Shown here: positions 55,655-64,000 of the stretch, in pieces | Layout of the letters: each line of letters starts with the position of its first letter | Position numbering within the stretch: the first letter of the stretch is position 1 | DNA from: Ornithinibacillus caprae | GTDB taxonomy: Bacteria; Bacillota; Bacilli; Bacillales; Amphibacillaceae | Direction: 5' to 3' | Length of the DNA stretch: 64,000 nucleotides | Assembly: GCF_009728145.1 (NCBI RefSeq) | Contig: NZ_WOCA01000005.1 | Span: 124,001 to 188,000, forward strand | The notes under the pieces: model-generated | Told to the model about the DNA's origin: nothing | What the model saw: the letters and a program-made list of their open reading frames with translations, nothing else | The model's database searches: none | Translations under genes and position numbers: made by a program

Positions 55655-56662
55655 TTGAAGCAACATATACCTCTAACTGCATCAGAGCTTACCTATCTGT
55701 GGACTTCCTATATGAATGCAAGTCTTACAAAGGCCGTTTCCTCCTATTTTATTGAAAAGGTTCATGATGACGAAATAAAACCTATTATTCAAGAAATACT
55801 AAATATGTCCTATGAAGCTCTGGATAAGTTAACTAATTTATTCCAAAGTGATCATCATCCTGTACCGAAAGGGTTTACAAGAGAAGACGTAAATCCAGAT
55901 GCCCCAAAGCTTTTCACAGATGGGTTCATGCTGGAATACGTCTTAAATGAATGTGCATTAGGTATGAATTATGCATCCATGTCATTAGACAGTTGTACCA
56001 GAGAAGATGTATATACATATTACTCTAATTTACATTCAAACTTTAATAAACTTCATAAAAAGGCACTAGATGTTTCCTTATCAAAAGGTACGTATGTACG
56101 TCCCCCTATTATACCAACACCAAACGATGTGGATTTTGTTAAAAAGCAAACCTTTTTGACAGGATGGTTTGGGGAGCGCAGACCATTGGTTGCCCCTGAA
56201 ATATCAAGTTTATATGCAAATATTAAACGGAATGCATTGGGAGCTTCTCTCCTGACGGGCTTTAGTCAAGTTGCTTCATCAAAAGAAGTAAGATCATTTT
56301 TATTACGCGGTATCGATATCGCTAAAAAGCATATCACTATATTTAGTGACATATTGAAAGAGAGTGATGTTCCTGTACCTATGGGGTCTGATACGATGGT
56401 AACGACCTCTTCCGATATCTCTCCATTCTCAGATAAGTTAATCATGTATCATACAAACGGCATGATTGTTCAAGGAATAGGCTTCTATGGTTATAGTATA
56501 TCCGTGAATATTAGAAGAGATATTGTCTCCCATTATTCACGATTAATGGGAGAAGTGGCATTATTTTGTGAAGATGGTACGAACATTATGATTAAAAATG
56601 AATGGTTGGAAGAACCGCCACAAATGGTAGATCGTGATGCACTATCAAAAACAAAGAAATGA
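55655..56662 (+). CDS. DUF3231 family protein
   Basis: A 335-residue protein made of two similar helical halves (about residues 8-150 and 175-320), each starting with a ELTYLWTSYMNASLTKAV- or EISSLYANIKRNALGASLL-type helix. This two-fold ferritin-like layout is DUF3231, found in spore-forming Bacillales and distantly like spore coat protein F. Function is unknown. The start is TTG at 55655, 8 bp after AAAGGAG. It is divergent from the amidase gene. Confidence 0.88.
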   Translation: MKQHIPLTASELTYLWTSYMNASLTKAVSSYFIEKVHDDEIKPIIQEILNMSYEALDKLTNLFQSDHHPVPKGFTREDVNPDAPKLFTDGFMLEYVLNECALGMNYASMSLDSCTREDVYTYYSNLHSNFNKLHKKALDVSLSKGTYVRPPIIPTPNDVDFVKKQTFLTGWFGERRPLVAPEISSLYANIKRNALGASLLTGFSQVASSKEVRSFLLRGIDIAKKHITIFSDILKESDVPVPMGSDTMVTTSSDISPFSDKLIMYHTNGMIVQGIGFYGYSISVNIRRDIVSHYSRLMGEVALFCEDGTNIMIKNEWLEEPPQMVDRDALSKTKK

Positions 56663-56676
56663 AGGGAATAGATAAA

Positions 56677-56790
56677 ATGTCAAATCATCGTTTTATTCAT
56701 TATGTAACATCCCTATTACGAAGATATGATTTATACGTAAAGAGTAGATTTCATTCCCTGACTGTTTCTAAAATAGGCAATGCAGAATAG
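56677..56790 (+). CDS. Possible 37-residue small protein
   Basis: ATG at 56677 preceded by GAAGGGA at 8 bp opens a 37-codon frame beginning MSNHRFIHYVTSLLRRYD, rich in Arg/Lys/His and aromatic residues. It starts 15 bp after the DUF3231 stop and overlaps the next gene start by 11 bp, a typical coupled layout. I do not recognise it; a basic amphipathic helix is the only visible trait. It could be spurious. Confidence 0.45.
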   Translation: MSNHRFIHYVTSLLRRYDLYVKSRFHSLTVSKIGNAE

Positions 56791-57301
56791 GTTTGAAAAT
56801 ATGGATACAAATATCGATAACAAAAGTAAAAAATTAGAGGCTGTACTGTGGAGCATCGCCCTACCAGGATTTGCTCAATTACTAAATAAAAGTTATATTA
56901 AAGGAATTTTATTTGTAGGATTAGAAATCATAATCAACGTAATGGGAAATTTCAATACAATTATAGTTTTGAGCTTCAATGGACAAATTCAAGAAGCGAT
57001 TGAACAAACCAACTACTTGTGGTTAATGTTTTACCCGTGTTTATACTTTTTCTCTATATGGGATGCCTATAAAGATGCTGGAGGAGGAAAAGAACCTTTT
57101 TCATATTTACCATTAGCTTTTTCGGCCTATTTTGTAACAGTAGGTTTAATTTTTTCACCTAGATTTACAATTTTTGGATATTTAATCGGACCAATGTGGC
57201 TTCCAATCTTATTCTTACCTGTTGGACTTACTATTGGATGGATAATCAGAAGGATATTAATGAAAATAAATGAAGATAATATAGATGAAGCCCCAAGTTA
57301 G
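56780..57301 (+). CDS. Conserved hypothetical membrane protein
   Basis: A 173-residue protein with four predicted membrane segments (about residues 40-60, 75-95, 105-125, 135-160). The N-terminal SIALPGFAQLLNKSYIKGILFVGLE resembles a motif (LPGxGQxxNxQxxKG) of small bacterial TM2-like proteins. Function unknown. Alternative starts are 56780 and the ATG at 56801; neither has a strong ribosome site, so coupling to the preceding frame is plausible. Confidence 0.75.
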   Translation: MQNRFENMDTNIDNKSKKLEAVLWSIALPGFAQLLNKSYIKGILFVGLEIIINVMGNFNTIIVLSFNGQIQEAIEQTNYLWLMFYPCLYFFSIWDAYKDAGGGKEPFSYLPLAFSAYFVTVGLIFSPRFTIFGYLIGPMWLPILFLPVGLTIGWIIRRILMKINEDNIDEAPS

Positions 57302-57342
57302 TTTTTCTTGTGATAATTTCGAGATGAACTTGAGGGCTTTTT
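57288..57342 (+). terminator. Terminator overlapping the end of the membrane-protein gene
   Basis: AAGCCCCAAGTT (57289-57300) pairs with AACTTGAGGGCTT across about 28 nt with one bulge, followed by TTTTTT. The 5' arm lies in the last codons. Confidence 0.65.
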
Positions 57343-57643
57343 TGGCAGTATAAACTTTCCTATCCTGCATACTTGCTTTAAGGCATTCATCAAAAAGGCT
57401 TGGCGAATGCCAGGTTTAATAATAGCTAAGGATTTCCTTACATAACATATGTGCAAGATTTTCATAAAAAAAAAGCTTGATGAAACCTAGTTTTTGTGAA
57501 TTTCTACCTACCCACAAATTTTTTTAATGAATATTAGAAAACTACTTGTCATAGTATATTACGAAAATAGGTACTTTTACATATTCACAAAACTCATATT
57601 TTTTTAAATTGAAAATTTTTAACATTCTGAATGAGGTGTATGT
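57343..57643 (+). other. Gene-free leader of the app operon
   Basis: AT-rich stretch. A GGCATTC...GAATGCC hairpin lies at 57374-57402. No confident promoter or riboswitch was recognised; a TTGTCA at about 57547 might be a -35 box. Confidence 0.3.
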
Positions 57644-58633
57644 ATGAGCAATGATCCCGTATTAGATGTCGAACAATTAAAGACATATTTTTATCTTGAT
57701 GAGGAAAGAGTCGCTAAAGCAGTTGATGATATTTCTTTTTCTATTTATCCAGGGGAAACTGTAGCTTTAGTCGGAGAATCTGGGAGTGGGAAAAGTATAA
57801 CCGCCCTTTCTATTATGCAATTAATTAATAAGCCTGGAAAAATCGTGGGTGGTTCTATCTCTATTGCTAGTGAAGAAATTCTTACACTATCTAGTAAGCA
57901 AATGGAAAAAATTCGCGGAAATGATATTGCTATGATTTTCCAAGAACCAATGACCGCATTAAATCCTGTCTTCACGATAGGTAATCAAATTAGTGAGATT
58001 TTAAGGAAACACAAAAAACTTTCAAACAAGGCAGCACAAGAAAAAGCTATTAATCTATTAAAAACTGTTGGAATCTCACGTGCAGAAGAAATTGTTAATG
58101 AATACCCTCATCAGCTTTCTGGTGGAATGCGTCAACGAGTAATGATTGCAATGGCCATTTCATGTGATCCCAAGCTATTGATTGCCGATGAACCAACGAC
58201 AGCTCTCGATGTAACGATACAAGCACAAATTCTAGATTTAATGGCAGATATGAAAGAAAAATTCCATATGGCACTACTACTTATCACACATGATTTAGGA
58301 GTCGTCTCAGAATATGCTGATCGTGTCATGGTCATGTATGGCGGACAAATTGTAGAAGAAGCACCTACTAGTAAGCTATTGGAATTGACCAAACATCCAT
58401 ATTCACAGGGATTGCTGGAAAGTTTACCAAAGCTAGAAGAAGATGTTGATCGTCTAGGTACCATTAAGGGGACTGTACCCCCTGCTTATGATTTCCCAAG
58501 TGGTTGTCGTTTCTCAAGTCGTTGTCCATTTGTAATGGAAAAATGTAAGCAATCAAGCACAGATCTAAAAAAAATAGATCAAGATCACTTTGTTCGTTGT
58601 TACCTTTACGAGAATGGGGGATCAGAAGAATGA
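57644..58633 (+). CDS. appD: Oligopeptide ABC transporter ATP-binding protein AppD-like
   Basis: A 329-residue ABC ATPase of the OppD/DppD/AppD family. Walker A is GESGSGKSI, signature LSGGMRQRV, Walker [15 protein letters not shown]-loop [10 protein letters not shown], and the C-terminal oligopeptide-type domain has four Cys in [16 protein letters not shown] and FVRCYLY. ATG at 57644 has GAGGTG upstream. Operon order ATPase-ATPase-binding protein-permease-permease is that of B. subtilis appDFABC rather than oppABCDF. Confidence 0.92.
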   Translation: MSNDPVLDVEQLKTYFYLDEERVAKAVDDISFSIYPGETVALVGESGSGKSITALSIMQLINKPGKIVGGSISIASEEILTLSSKQMEKIRGNDIAMIFQEPMTALNPVFTIGNQISEILRKHKKLSNKAAQEKAINLLKTVGISRAEEIVNEYPHQLSGGMRQRVMIAMAISCDPKLLIADEPTTALDVTIQAQILDLMADMKEKFHMALLLITHDLGVVSEYADRVMVMYGGQIVEEAPTSKLLELTKHPYSQGLLESLPKLEEDVDRLGTIKGTVPPAYDFPSGCRFSSRCPFVMEKCKQSSTDLKKIDQDHFVRCYLYENGGSEE

Positions 58634-59637
58634 CAAACTTACAAACGATTACATCATATTCAGGTTCAGATGACATACTCCTAGACGTACAAAATATTAA
58701 AAAATACTTTCCAATTAAAGGAGGTGTCCTAAAACGAACAATTGGACATTTGAAGGCAGTGGACGATGTTTCCTTCACTGTTAAAAAAGGAGAAACCCTT
58801 GGAATCGTTGGAGAGTCTGGATCTGGTAAGTCCACCCTTGGCCGCGTTATTTTAAACTTACTCGACCCAACAGAAGGAAAAATCTATTTTAATGGCCAAG
58901 AAATATCGCAGCTAAAACGCAAACAGGTTCGGCCACTAAGAAAAGATATGCAAATTGTATTTCAGGATCCATTTGCATCATTAAATTCCAAGATGAGTGT
59001 AGCGGAACTCGTGGAAGAACCATTGCTTGTTCAAACTTCTTTATCGAAGTCACAACGAAAAGAAAGAGCAATAGAAATTATTGAGAAAGTTGGATTACGA
59101 GCAGACGACCGTCTAAAGTATCCGCATGAGTTTTCTGGCGGACAAAGGCAACGGATTAGTATTGCAAGAGCTCTAATTATGAATCCACAATTTGTTATTT
59201 GTGATGAACCTGTGTCTGCATTAGATGTGTCAATTCAGGCCCAGGTACTTAATTTAATGAAGGATCTTCAGGATGACCTGGGACTTACTTACTTATTTAT
59301 TGCCCATGATTTAGGGGTGGTTAAACATATTAGTGATCGAGTTGCTGTAATGTATCTTGGAAAAATTGCTGAAATAGCACCTAAAAAAGAATTATATGAG
59401 AACCCACTTCACCCGTATACACAAGGACTACTATCTTCCATACCTGTTATTGATAAAAGCAAAAAACAACGAGAAAAAATTAAAATAACTGGGGATTTGC
59501 CGAGTCCAGCTAATCCTCCTTCCGGTTGTGTATTTCGTACGAGGTGCCCAAAAGCACATGACCGTTGTGCCGTAGAACAACCATTGTTTACAAAAAAAGC
59601 TGACGGACATTATGTCGCTTGTCATTTATATACATGA
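58630..59637 (+). CDS. appF: Oligopeptide ABC transporter ATP-binding protein AppF-like
   Basis: A 335-residue ABC ATPase, OppF/AppF type. [21 protein letters not shown] is the family N-terminal stretch; Walker [19 protein letters not shown], Walker [14 protein letters not shown] and IAHDLGVV follow, then the Cys-rich end [14 protein letters not shown]. The ATG at 58630 overlaps the appD stop (ATGA), so I reject the longer frame from 58597. Confidence 0.92.
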   Translation: MTNLQTITSYSGSDDILLDVQNIKKYFPIKGGVLKRTIGHLKAVDDVSFTVKKGETLGIVGESGSGKSTLGRVILNLLDPTEGKIYFNGQEISQLKRKQVRPLRKDMQIVFQDPFASLNSKMSVAELVEEPLLVQTSLSKSQRKERAIEIIEKVGLRADDRLKYPHEFSGGQRQRISIARALIMNPQFVICDEPVSALDVSIQAQVLNLMKDLQDDLGLTYLFIAHDLGVVKHISDRVAVMYLGKIAEIAPKKELYENPLHPYTQGLLSSIPVIDKSKKQREKIKITGDLPSPANPPSGCVFRTRCPKAHDRCAVEQPLFTKKADGHYVACHLYT

Positions 59638-59691
59638 TTAACATTTAAAGCAACGGTTACGGTTTGTGCTTCTATGCTCATTTAGGAGGTG

Positions 59692-59763
59692 ATGTATCTA
59701 CCTAACATACCTTTTTCTTTAACTGAACGACCAAAAATTAAAAGGGGGAGATACGGTGTTTAA
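59692..59763 (+). CDS. Possible 23-residue leader peptide before appA
   Basis: An unusually strong AGGAGGTG stands at 59684-59691 directly before ATG (59692), opening a 23-codon frame (MYLPNIPFSLTERPK...) whose stop overlaps the appA GTG start. The 2-bp spacing from GGAGG is too short by normal rules, so translation is doubtful. If made, its stop would couple termination to appA initiation. Confidence 0.3.
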   Translation: MYLPNIPFSLTERPKIKRGRYGV

Positions 59764-61576
59764 GCAAAAGTATAGTTTGGTTCTTCTTGCGTTGCTATTA
59801 CTATTCGGCATTGTGCTAGCTGCATGTAGCAGTGACAATGAAGATGCTGAAGAAGATCCAGGAACTCAGGAAGAAGAAGAGGAAACAGAAGGTACGGAAG
59901 AAGAGGAAGATGAAGAGGAAAAAACGGAAGGTCCTCAGGTTGGTGGAACGATAACAGGAGCCATGTATTCCGCTCCAGCAGGAATGTTTAACCCAATTTT
60001 TTATGAAGAAGCATATGAGGCTAATATTTTATCCTTTACACATGAAAGTCTTGTAGGACAAAATGAAAGCCTTGAATTTATTCCAGGTTTAGCTAAAGAG
60101 TGGGAAACAAATGATGATCAAACAGAACTTACTCTATACCTAGAGGAAGGTGTCAAGTGGCATGATGGTGAAGAATTTACAGCACATGATGTTGTGTTCA
60201 CCTACAAATCAATTGCAGATCCTGACTACGTTGCTGCAGGTGGAATTAGAACATCTTACGTGACACCATTATTGGGATATGAAGAATTTAACTCTGGTGA
60301 AACGGACGAATTTCAAGGGGTAGTCGCGGAAGATGATTATACAGTTACCTTCAAGTTCGCAGAGCCAAATATTAACCCTCTATATTACGCAAGTTTTACC
60401 ATCATACCTGAGCATGTTTTTGCTGATATTCCTGTTGCTGACATGCCAGAAGCTCCTGAATCTCGTGATGCAGGTGCTGTTATTGGAACAGGACCATTCA
60501 AATTCACCGAAATGGTTGAACGTGAACAGTATGTTCTAGAACGACATGATGATTACTGGCAAGGTGCAGCCTATCTAGATAAAATTGTTTGGAAAGTTGT
60601 GGCTCAATCTGTCATGACGGGATTACTTGAATCGGGTGAATTAGACTTCATTGCAGATCCAAATGGAATTCCACCAGCTGATTACGAAACGGTCGAAGGC
60701 TTTGGCAATATTGAAATCATTGAACAACCTGACTTTGGCTATCAGCTTTTAGGATTCAAACATAACCACCGCACAGCAGAGGATGTTGAAGCCGGTGCAA
60801 TTGAGCCTGATAACTGGGTACCAAATGAAAAGCTAGCTAATCCTGAAGTACGACAAGCAATAGCTTATGCCATTAACCGAGAGGGTTTAATTGATGGGCT
60901 GTTGTATGGACGTGGTGCAATAATAAATTCACCTATTGCGATGCAGTTCTGGGCATATGATGAAAGTGCAACAACAAATTATACGTATGACCCAGATCAA
61001 GCCGCTTCTATCCTTGATGACTTAGGCTATGTAGATGTTGACGGAGACGGCTTCCGTGAAGACCCAAATGGTGAGGAATGGGTATTAAACATGGATTACC
61101 CTACTGGTAATGAGATTCGTGAACGTTCTGCACCACTTATTGAACAAATGCTTGAAGAGGTAGGAATTGAAATAAACCTACGTCAACCAAAAGAAATGTC
61201 CGCATACGTGGAAGACTTAACAAATGATAACAGTGATTGGGATTTATACCTACTAGGTTGGAACCTTGGAAGTGCTGACCCTGACCCATTAGGTTTATGG
61301 GGTATCAAAGACGCTTATAACTTCTCTAGATGGAACAATCCTGAGTCGGATGAGTTATTGAATAATGCTTTAAAAGCACCTGAAGCATTCGAACAGGAAT
61401 ACCGTCAAGAGGTTTACGCTGAATGGCAAGCATTATTCTCTGAAGACTTACCAGCATTACTTCTTTACGCACAAAATAGTCTTTGGGCATATAATAATCG
61501 CCTCCATGGAATTGAGCCACTTCCTTATTCCATGTACGATAACCCTCACCTATGGTGGGTAGATGATGCAGAATAA
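59756..61576 (+). CDS. appA: Oligopeptide-binding lipoprotein AppA-like
   Basis: A 606-residue extracytoplasmic solute-binding protein, family 5. The lipobox is VLAAC (Cys25) and is followed by a strikingly acidic Glu-rich linker to about residue 60. Domain markers are FNPIFYEEAYEANILSFTHESLVG (split), LAKEWETNDDQTELTLYLEEGVKWHDGEEFTAHDVVFTY (split) and RQAIAYAINREGLIDGLL. The start GTG at 59756 has GGGGGAG upstream. High acidity is in keeping with halotolerant Bacillaceae. Confidence 0.93.
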   Translation: MFKQKYSLVLLALLLLFGIVLAACSSDNEDAEEDPGTQEEEEETEGTEEEEDEEEKTEGPQVGGTITGAMYSAPAGMFNPIFYEEAYEANILSFTHESLVGQNESLEFIPGLAKEWETNDDQTELTLYLEEGVKWHDGEEFTAHDVVFTYKSIADPDYVAAGGIRTSYVTPLLGYEEFNSGETDEFQGVVAEDDYTVTFKFAEPNINPLYYASFTIIPEHVFADIPVADMPEAPESRDAGAVIGTGPFKFTEMVEREQYVLERHDDYWQGAAYLDKIVWKVVAQSVMTGLLESGELDFIADPNGIPPADYETVEGFGNIEIIEQPDFGYQLLGFKHNHRTAEDVEAGAIEPDNWVPNEKLANPEVRQAIAYAINREGLIDGLLYGRGAIINSPIAMQFWAYDESATTNYTYDPDQAASILDDLGYVDVDGDGFREDPNGEEWVLNMDYPTGNEIRERSAPLIEQMLEEVGIEINLRQPKEMSAYVEDLTNDNSDWDLYLLGWNLGSADPDPLGLWGIKDAYNFSRWNNPESDELLNNALKAPEAFEQEYRQEVYAEWQALFSEDLPALLLYAQNSLWAYNNRLHGIEPLPYSMYDNPHLWWVDDAE

Positions 61577-61593
61577 GGTGAAACTTCATTCAG

Positions 61594-61660
61594 TGGGGGG
61601 TTTCTTCATCCCCCACTTATCCTTCTTCACTTCAACGTCTTGAAGTGGGGGTCTTACTGC
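61594..61660 (+). repeat. Paired hairpins after appA, possible mobile-element remnant
   Basis: AGTGGGGG...CCCCCACT (61593-61618) forms a strong stem, followed at 61629-61646 by a perfect ACTTCAA-CGTC-TTGAAGT hairpin and then GTGGGGGTCTTACTGCCC. Closely spaced stems with a GTGGGGGTC tail recall, from memory, IS200/IS605-type ends; equally they may only protect the appA mRNA. No transposase or TnpB frame is present. Confidence 0.5.
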
Positions 61661-61698
61661 CCGTTACATGCGGGATAAAAGGAATTAAAATTCAAGTA

Positions 61699-61741
61699 GA
61701 GGGTATGCTTAACCGCATACTCTCCTCCTTCATAACGGAGG
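61699..61741 (+). promoter_or_regulatory. Two hairpins, the second masking the appB ribosome site
   Basis: GAGGGTATGC/GCATACTCTC (61699-61724) is a 10-bp stem. It adjoins CCTCC (61724-61728) that can pair fully with GGAGG (61737-61741), the ribosome site 6 bp before the appB ATG. Masking is seen by complementarity only; a regulatory role is inferred. Confidence 0.5.
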
Positions 61742-61747
61742 TATAAT

Positions 61748-62713
61748 ATGTACAAATATATCATTAGAAGAATACTAGTATTTATTCCAATGTTAATCAT
61801 GTTATCTATTATTGTTTTTGCCTTGGCAAAAGCAGCTCCTGGAGACCCCTTCACAGGAAAAATTCTGGATCCAGAAGTTGATCCGGCAGTTTTTGAACAA
61901 CAAAGAGAAGCTCTTGGCTTAAATGATCCCCTCCCAGTTCAATATGTTAATTGGGCTAGTAAAATTGCAACTGGTAATTTTGGAGAATCTATGTATTATA
62001 AAGGTCGGTCAGTACAAAGCTTGATTAAAGAGAGAATTGTGAACACACTTTACCTAGGTTTATTTGCATTAGCAATTACATTAATCGTAGCTATCCCAAT
62101 TGGAATATACTCAGCAAGAAATCCATATTCCATTTTAGACTATAGTGCAACCACGTTTGGATTTTTAGGATTAGCGATTCCCAACTTTTTCTTTGGACTG
62201 ATAGCAATCTATTTCCTTGCAATTAAACTCGGGTGGTTCCCTGCACAAGGAACCATAACTAGTACAGATGTTTCAGGTTGGACTGAAGTTTGGGATCGAG
62301 TTCACCATATGGTTCTACCTGGAATTACATTGGGACTAGCAGGAACCGCCACTTACATGCGCTATATGCGCTCAGAAGTATTAGATGTACTCGGCAGTGA
62401 TTATATACGGACAGCAAAAGCAAAGGGGATGAGTGAAAGAAACGTATTGTACAAGCATACCCTTCGTAATGCAATTATCCCGATTATTACATTAATGGGA
62501 TTTGAATTCGGCGCATTATTAAGTGGTGCCATTATTACGGAACAGGTCTTTAGTTATCCTGGGCTAGGTACTTTATTTATTAATTCCATTACGAATCGAG
62601 ATTATCCAGTTATTATGGCAATTACACTATTATTAGGTGTTACGATTCTTATTGGAAATTTATTAGCTGATATTTTCTACAGTATTGTAGATCCGAGGAT
62701 CCGCTATGATTGA
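61748..62713 (+). CDS. appB: Oligopeptide ABC permease AppB-like
   Basis: A 321-residue permease of the OppB/DppB type with six membrane helices. FVLARAAPGDP-like ALAKAAPGDPF near residue 25, DPLPVQYVNWASKIATGNFGES and the EAA loop EVLDVLGSDYIRTAKAKGMSERNVLYKHTLRNAIIP (split) define it. The ATG at 61748 lies 6 bp after GGAGG, which is in a potential hairpin. 171 bp separates it from appA. Confidence 0.93.
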   Translation: MYKYIIRRILVFIPMLIMLSIIVFALAKAAPGDPFTGKILDPEVDPAVFEQQREALGLNDPLPVQYVNWASKIATGNFGESMYYKGRSVQSLIKERIVNTLYLGLFALAITLIVAIPIGIYSARNPYSILDYSATTFGFLGLAIPNFFFGLIAIYFLAIKLGWFPAQGTITSTDVSGWTEVWDRVHHMVLPGITLGLAGTATYMRYMRSEVLDVLGSDYIRTAKAKGMSERNVLYKHTLRNAIIPIITLMGFEFGALLSGAIITEQVFSYPGLGTLFINSITNRDYPVIMAITLLLGVTILIGNLLADIFYSIVDPRIRYD

Positions 62714-62721
62714 GGTGATAT

Positions 62722-63618
62722 ATGATGCAAGCAATTAAAAAGCAGTCCACTAATAAACGGAAGCATAAAAGCCCTTTTCAACTTGCTCTGCGGCGTTTTT
62801 TGAAAAATAAACTAGCTATTGGTGGAATAATTATCTTAGTTATTATCCTCCTTGCTGCCATATTTGCACCTTTATTAACAGAGCATGATCCAACATATGG
62901 GGATCTACTAAAAATTGAAAAGCCACCATCAGAGGAACATATTTTAGGTACAGATAGTTCCGGTAGAGATAATTTTGCTCGTCTCTTATATGGTGCAAGA
63001 ATATCCTTAACGGTAGGATTTAGTGCTATGCTATTTACACTCATCATAGGAGTAATTACAGGTGCTATTGCTGGTTACTATGGAGGAAAAATTGATAGTA
63101 TCATAATGCGTCTAGCTGATTTGGTTTTAGCAATACCATTTTTAGTATTAGCATTAACTATTATAGCCATTCTACAAGAAGTAACCGTTATGATTTTTGT
63201 TACGGTCATTGCCATTACCACATGGCCAACATTAACAAGGATTGTTCGGGGTACTTTCTTATCCTTAAGGGAGCAAGAGTTTGTATTAGGTGCACGAGCC
63301 ATTGGATCTAGTGATTTTAGAGTCATCTTTAAGCATTTTATTCCAAATGCCATAGGTCCAATTATTGTTAACGCAACACTTATGATGGCATCCATGATTA
63401 TCATTGAATCTGGCTTAAGCTTTATCGGTATGGGAATTCCACAGCCTACGCCAACGTGGGGAAATATGATATCCGAAGCACAGAATATACGAATTTTAAA
63501 AGACCATCCTGAAGCATGGATCCCACCTGGATTAGGAATTTTAATTACCGTATTAGCGATCAACTTTATCGGTGATGGATTACGAGATGCATTTGATCCG
63601 AAAAGCAATCGAAGATAG
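62722..63618 (+). CDS. appC: Oligopeptide ABC permease AppC-like
   Basis: A 298-residue OppC/DppC-type permease. A basic N-terminus (KKQSTNKRKHKSP) precedes FLKNKLAIGGIIILVIILLAAIFAPLL, then HILGTDSSGRDNFARLLYGARISL, and the EAA loop EFVLGARAIGSSDFRVIFKHFIPN and FIGDGLRDAFDPK end. It lies 8 bp after appB, completing the transporter, and is followed by a terminator. Confidence 0.93.
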   Translation: MMQAIKKQSTNKRKHKSPFQLALRRFLKNKLAIGGIIILVIILLAAIFAPLLTEHDPTYGDLLKIEKPPSEEHILGTDSSGRDNFARLLYGARISLTVGFSAMLFTLIIGVITGAIAGYYGGKIDSIIMRLADLVLAIPFLVLALTIIAILQEVTVMIFVTVIAITTWPTLTRIVRGTFLSLREQEFVLGARAIGSSDFRVIFKHFIPNAIGPIIVNATLMMASMIIIESGLSFIGMGIPQPTPTWGNMISEAQNIRILKDHPEAWIPPGLGILITVLAINFIGDGLRDAFDPKSNRR

Positions 63619-63632
63619 TATAAAGATAAAGC

Positions 63633-63682
63633 GGTTATTTCTTTCTATCGTATAGTACGATGGGTGGAGATAGCCTTTTTTT
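63633..63682 (+). terminator. Terminator of the app operon
   Basis: GGTTATTTC pairs with GAGATAGCC (two G-U) around an inner ATCGTA/TACGAT stem, followed by seven T residues. Confidence 0.9.
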
Positions 63683-63694
63683 GTGCATGGATTG

Positions 63695-63785
63695 ATTTTT
63701 GATTTGGGAGTTGGTGGGTGGATTGAGGGTTGATTATTTTATTGGAAGGGCGATTCTTTTGGATGAAGGCTGATTCCCCGATAAC
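63695..63785 (+). repeat. Degenerate GT-rich repeat of about 20 bp period
   Basis: Successive segments GGTTGATTATTTTATTGGAA, GGCGATTCTTTTGGATGAAG and GCTGATTCCCC align with about 20-bp period, preceded by GATTGATTTTTGATTTGGGA-like sequence. About four decayed units; unrelated to the GTGTCCGAT family. Confidence 0.4.
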
Positions 63786-63891
63786 TATATATTCTTTCAT
63801 AAGCTGACACTTCCGAACACAGCTTTATCCCGTTCCTTTTTTAGGATAGTTCTCTCCCCCCTGGTTACACTAAAAGTCGGAGGTGGATAAC

Positions 63892-64000
63892 ATGAGTGAT
63901 AAAAATGATAAAACACCAAAAAATATTAAGGTAGAACTTGGTGGAATGGGTTTGTATGGCACTACTAGTAACCAAGAGATTGCAGGTTATAAAGCTACTG
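63892..64000 (+). CDS. Unknown protein, N-terminal 36 residues (runs off the window)
   Basis: ATG at 63892 preceded by GGAGGTG at 7 bp opens a frame beginning MSDKNDKTPKNIKVELGG that stays open to the window end. The start signal is strong, so it is probably real. It is hydrophilic with a Gly-rich stretch (GGMGLYGTT); I do not recognise it. Confidence 0.7.
   Translation, partial: MSDKNDKTPKNIKVELGGMGLYGTTSNQEIAGYKAT

Noticed and set aside
61594-61660. Intact insertion sequence between appA and appB
   Set aside because: No transposase or TnpB frame and only 171 bp available; at most a terminal remnant.

Overview
The window reads as chromosomal DNA of a low-GC Gram-positive bacterium of the family Bacillaceae, close to Oceanobacillus or Virgibacillus. 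The evidence is the AT-rich composition, strong GGAGG ribosome sites, frequent TTG/GTG starts, and gene order matching the Bacillus subtilis neighbourhoods pcrA-pcrB-yerC-yerB-yerA-purD and purE-yebE...pbuG-guaA-yebA-yeaD-yeaC. The genus is inference. Most genes lie on the minus strand, so the + strand runs from the end of the locus towards its start.

Layout. 1-4770: start of pcrA, then pcrB, yerC, yerB and yerA. 5009-6130: an SRPBCC/AHSA1 gene, a decayed dihydrofolate-reductase-like gene and the pur terminator. 6172-19400: the complete purine operon purE-K-B-C-S-Q-L-F-M-N-H-D (minus strand), preceded by a guanine riboswitch with terminator, a sigma-A promoter and two inverted PurR boxes. 19881-24142: SDR dehydrogenase, MFS efflux pump, yebE, Hsp20 and a MOSC protein. 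24155-25133: a gene-free stretch holding two inverted GC-rich interspersed repeats. 25134-41114: a 16-kb catabolic-looking block that interrupts the synteny. It holds a Liv-type ABC transporter, two acyl-CoA ligases, two KAS III-like enzymes, MaoC hydratase, FabG-like reductase, alpha/beta hydrolase, TetR regulator and a 1082-residue STAND/BTAD (SARP-type) regulator. 41371-43263: msrA and an MFS transporter. 43448-51412: pbuG and guaA, each with its own guanine riboswitch, then yebA-yeaD-yeaC. 51659-55491: AbgT transporter and an amidase. 55655-57301: DUF3231 protein, a possible 37-residue peptide and a membrane protein. 57644-63618: an appDFABC-type oligopeptide ABC operon. 63892-64000: start of an unknown gene.

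How the genes work together. IMP is made by the pur operon, GMP by guaA, and guanine/hypoxanthine is imported by pbuG. All three transcription units carry a guanine aptamer, and two also carry PurR boxes, giving initiation plus attenuation control. The fatty-acid-like block looks like uptake (Liv), CoA activation (ligases), and beta-oxidation or retro-Claisen-type steps (MaoC, FabG, KAS-like proteins, hydrolase).

The most notable points. (1) Two promoters in the catabolic block share the same architecture: two YTGTAAC heptamers 11 bp apart, then 10 bp, then a TAWGCT -10 box. This is the layout known for SARP/BTAD activators, and such an activator is encoded in the block. (2) Both KAS III-like proteins have His where the family normally has the catalytic Asn. 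(3) Three arrays of a 21-bp tandem repeat with a GTGTCCGAT core lie in the same orientation between genes, one of them inside the purine operon. No CRISPR array, prophage, intact insertion sequence, rRNA or tRNA gene was seen.
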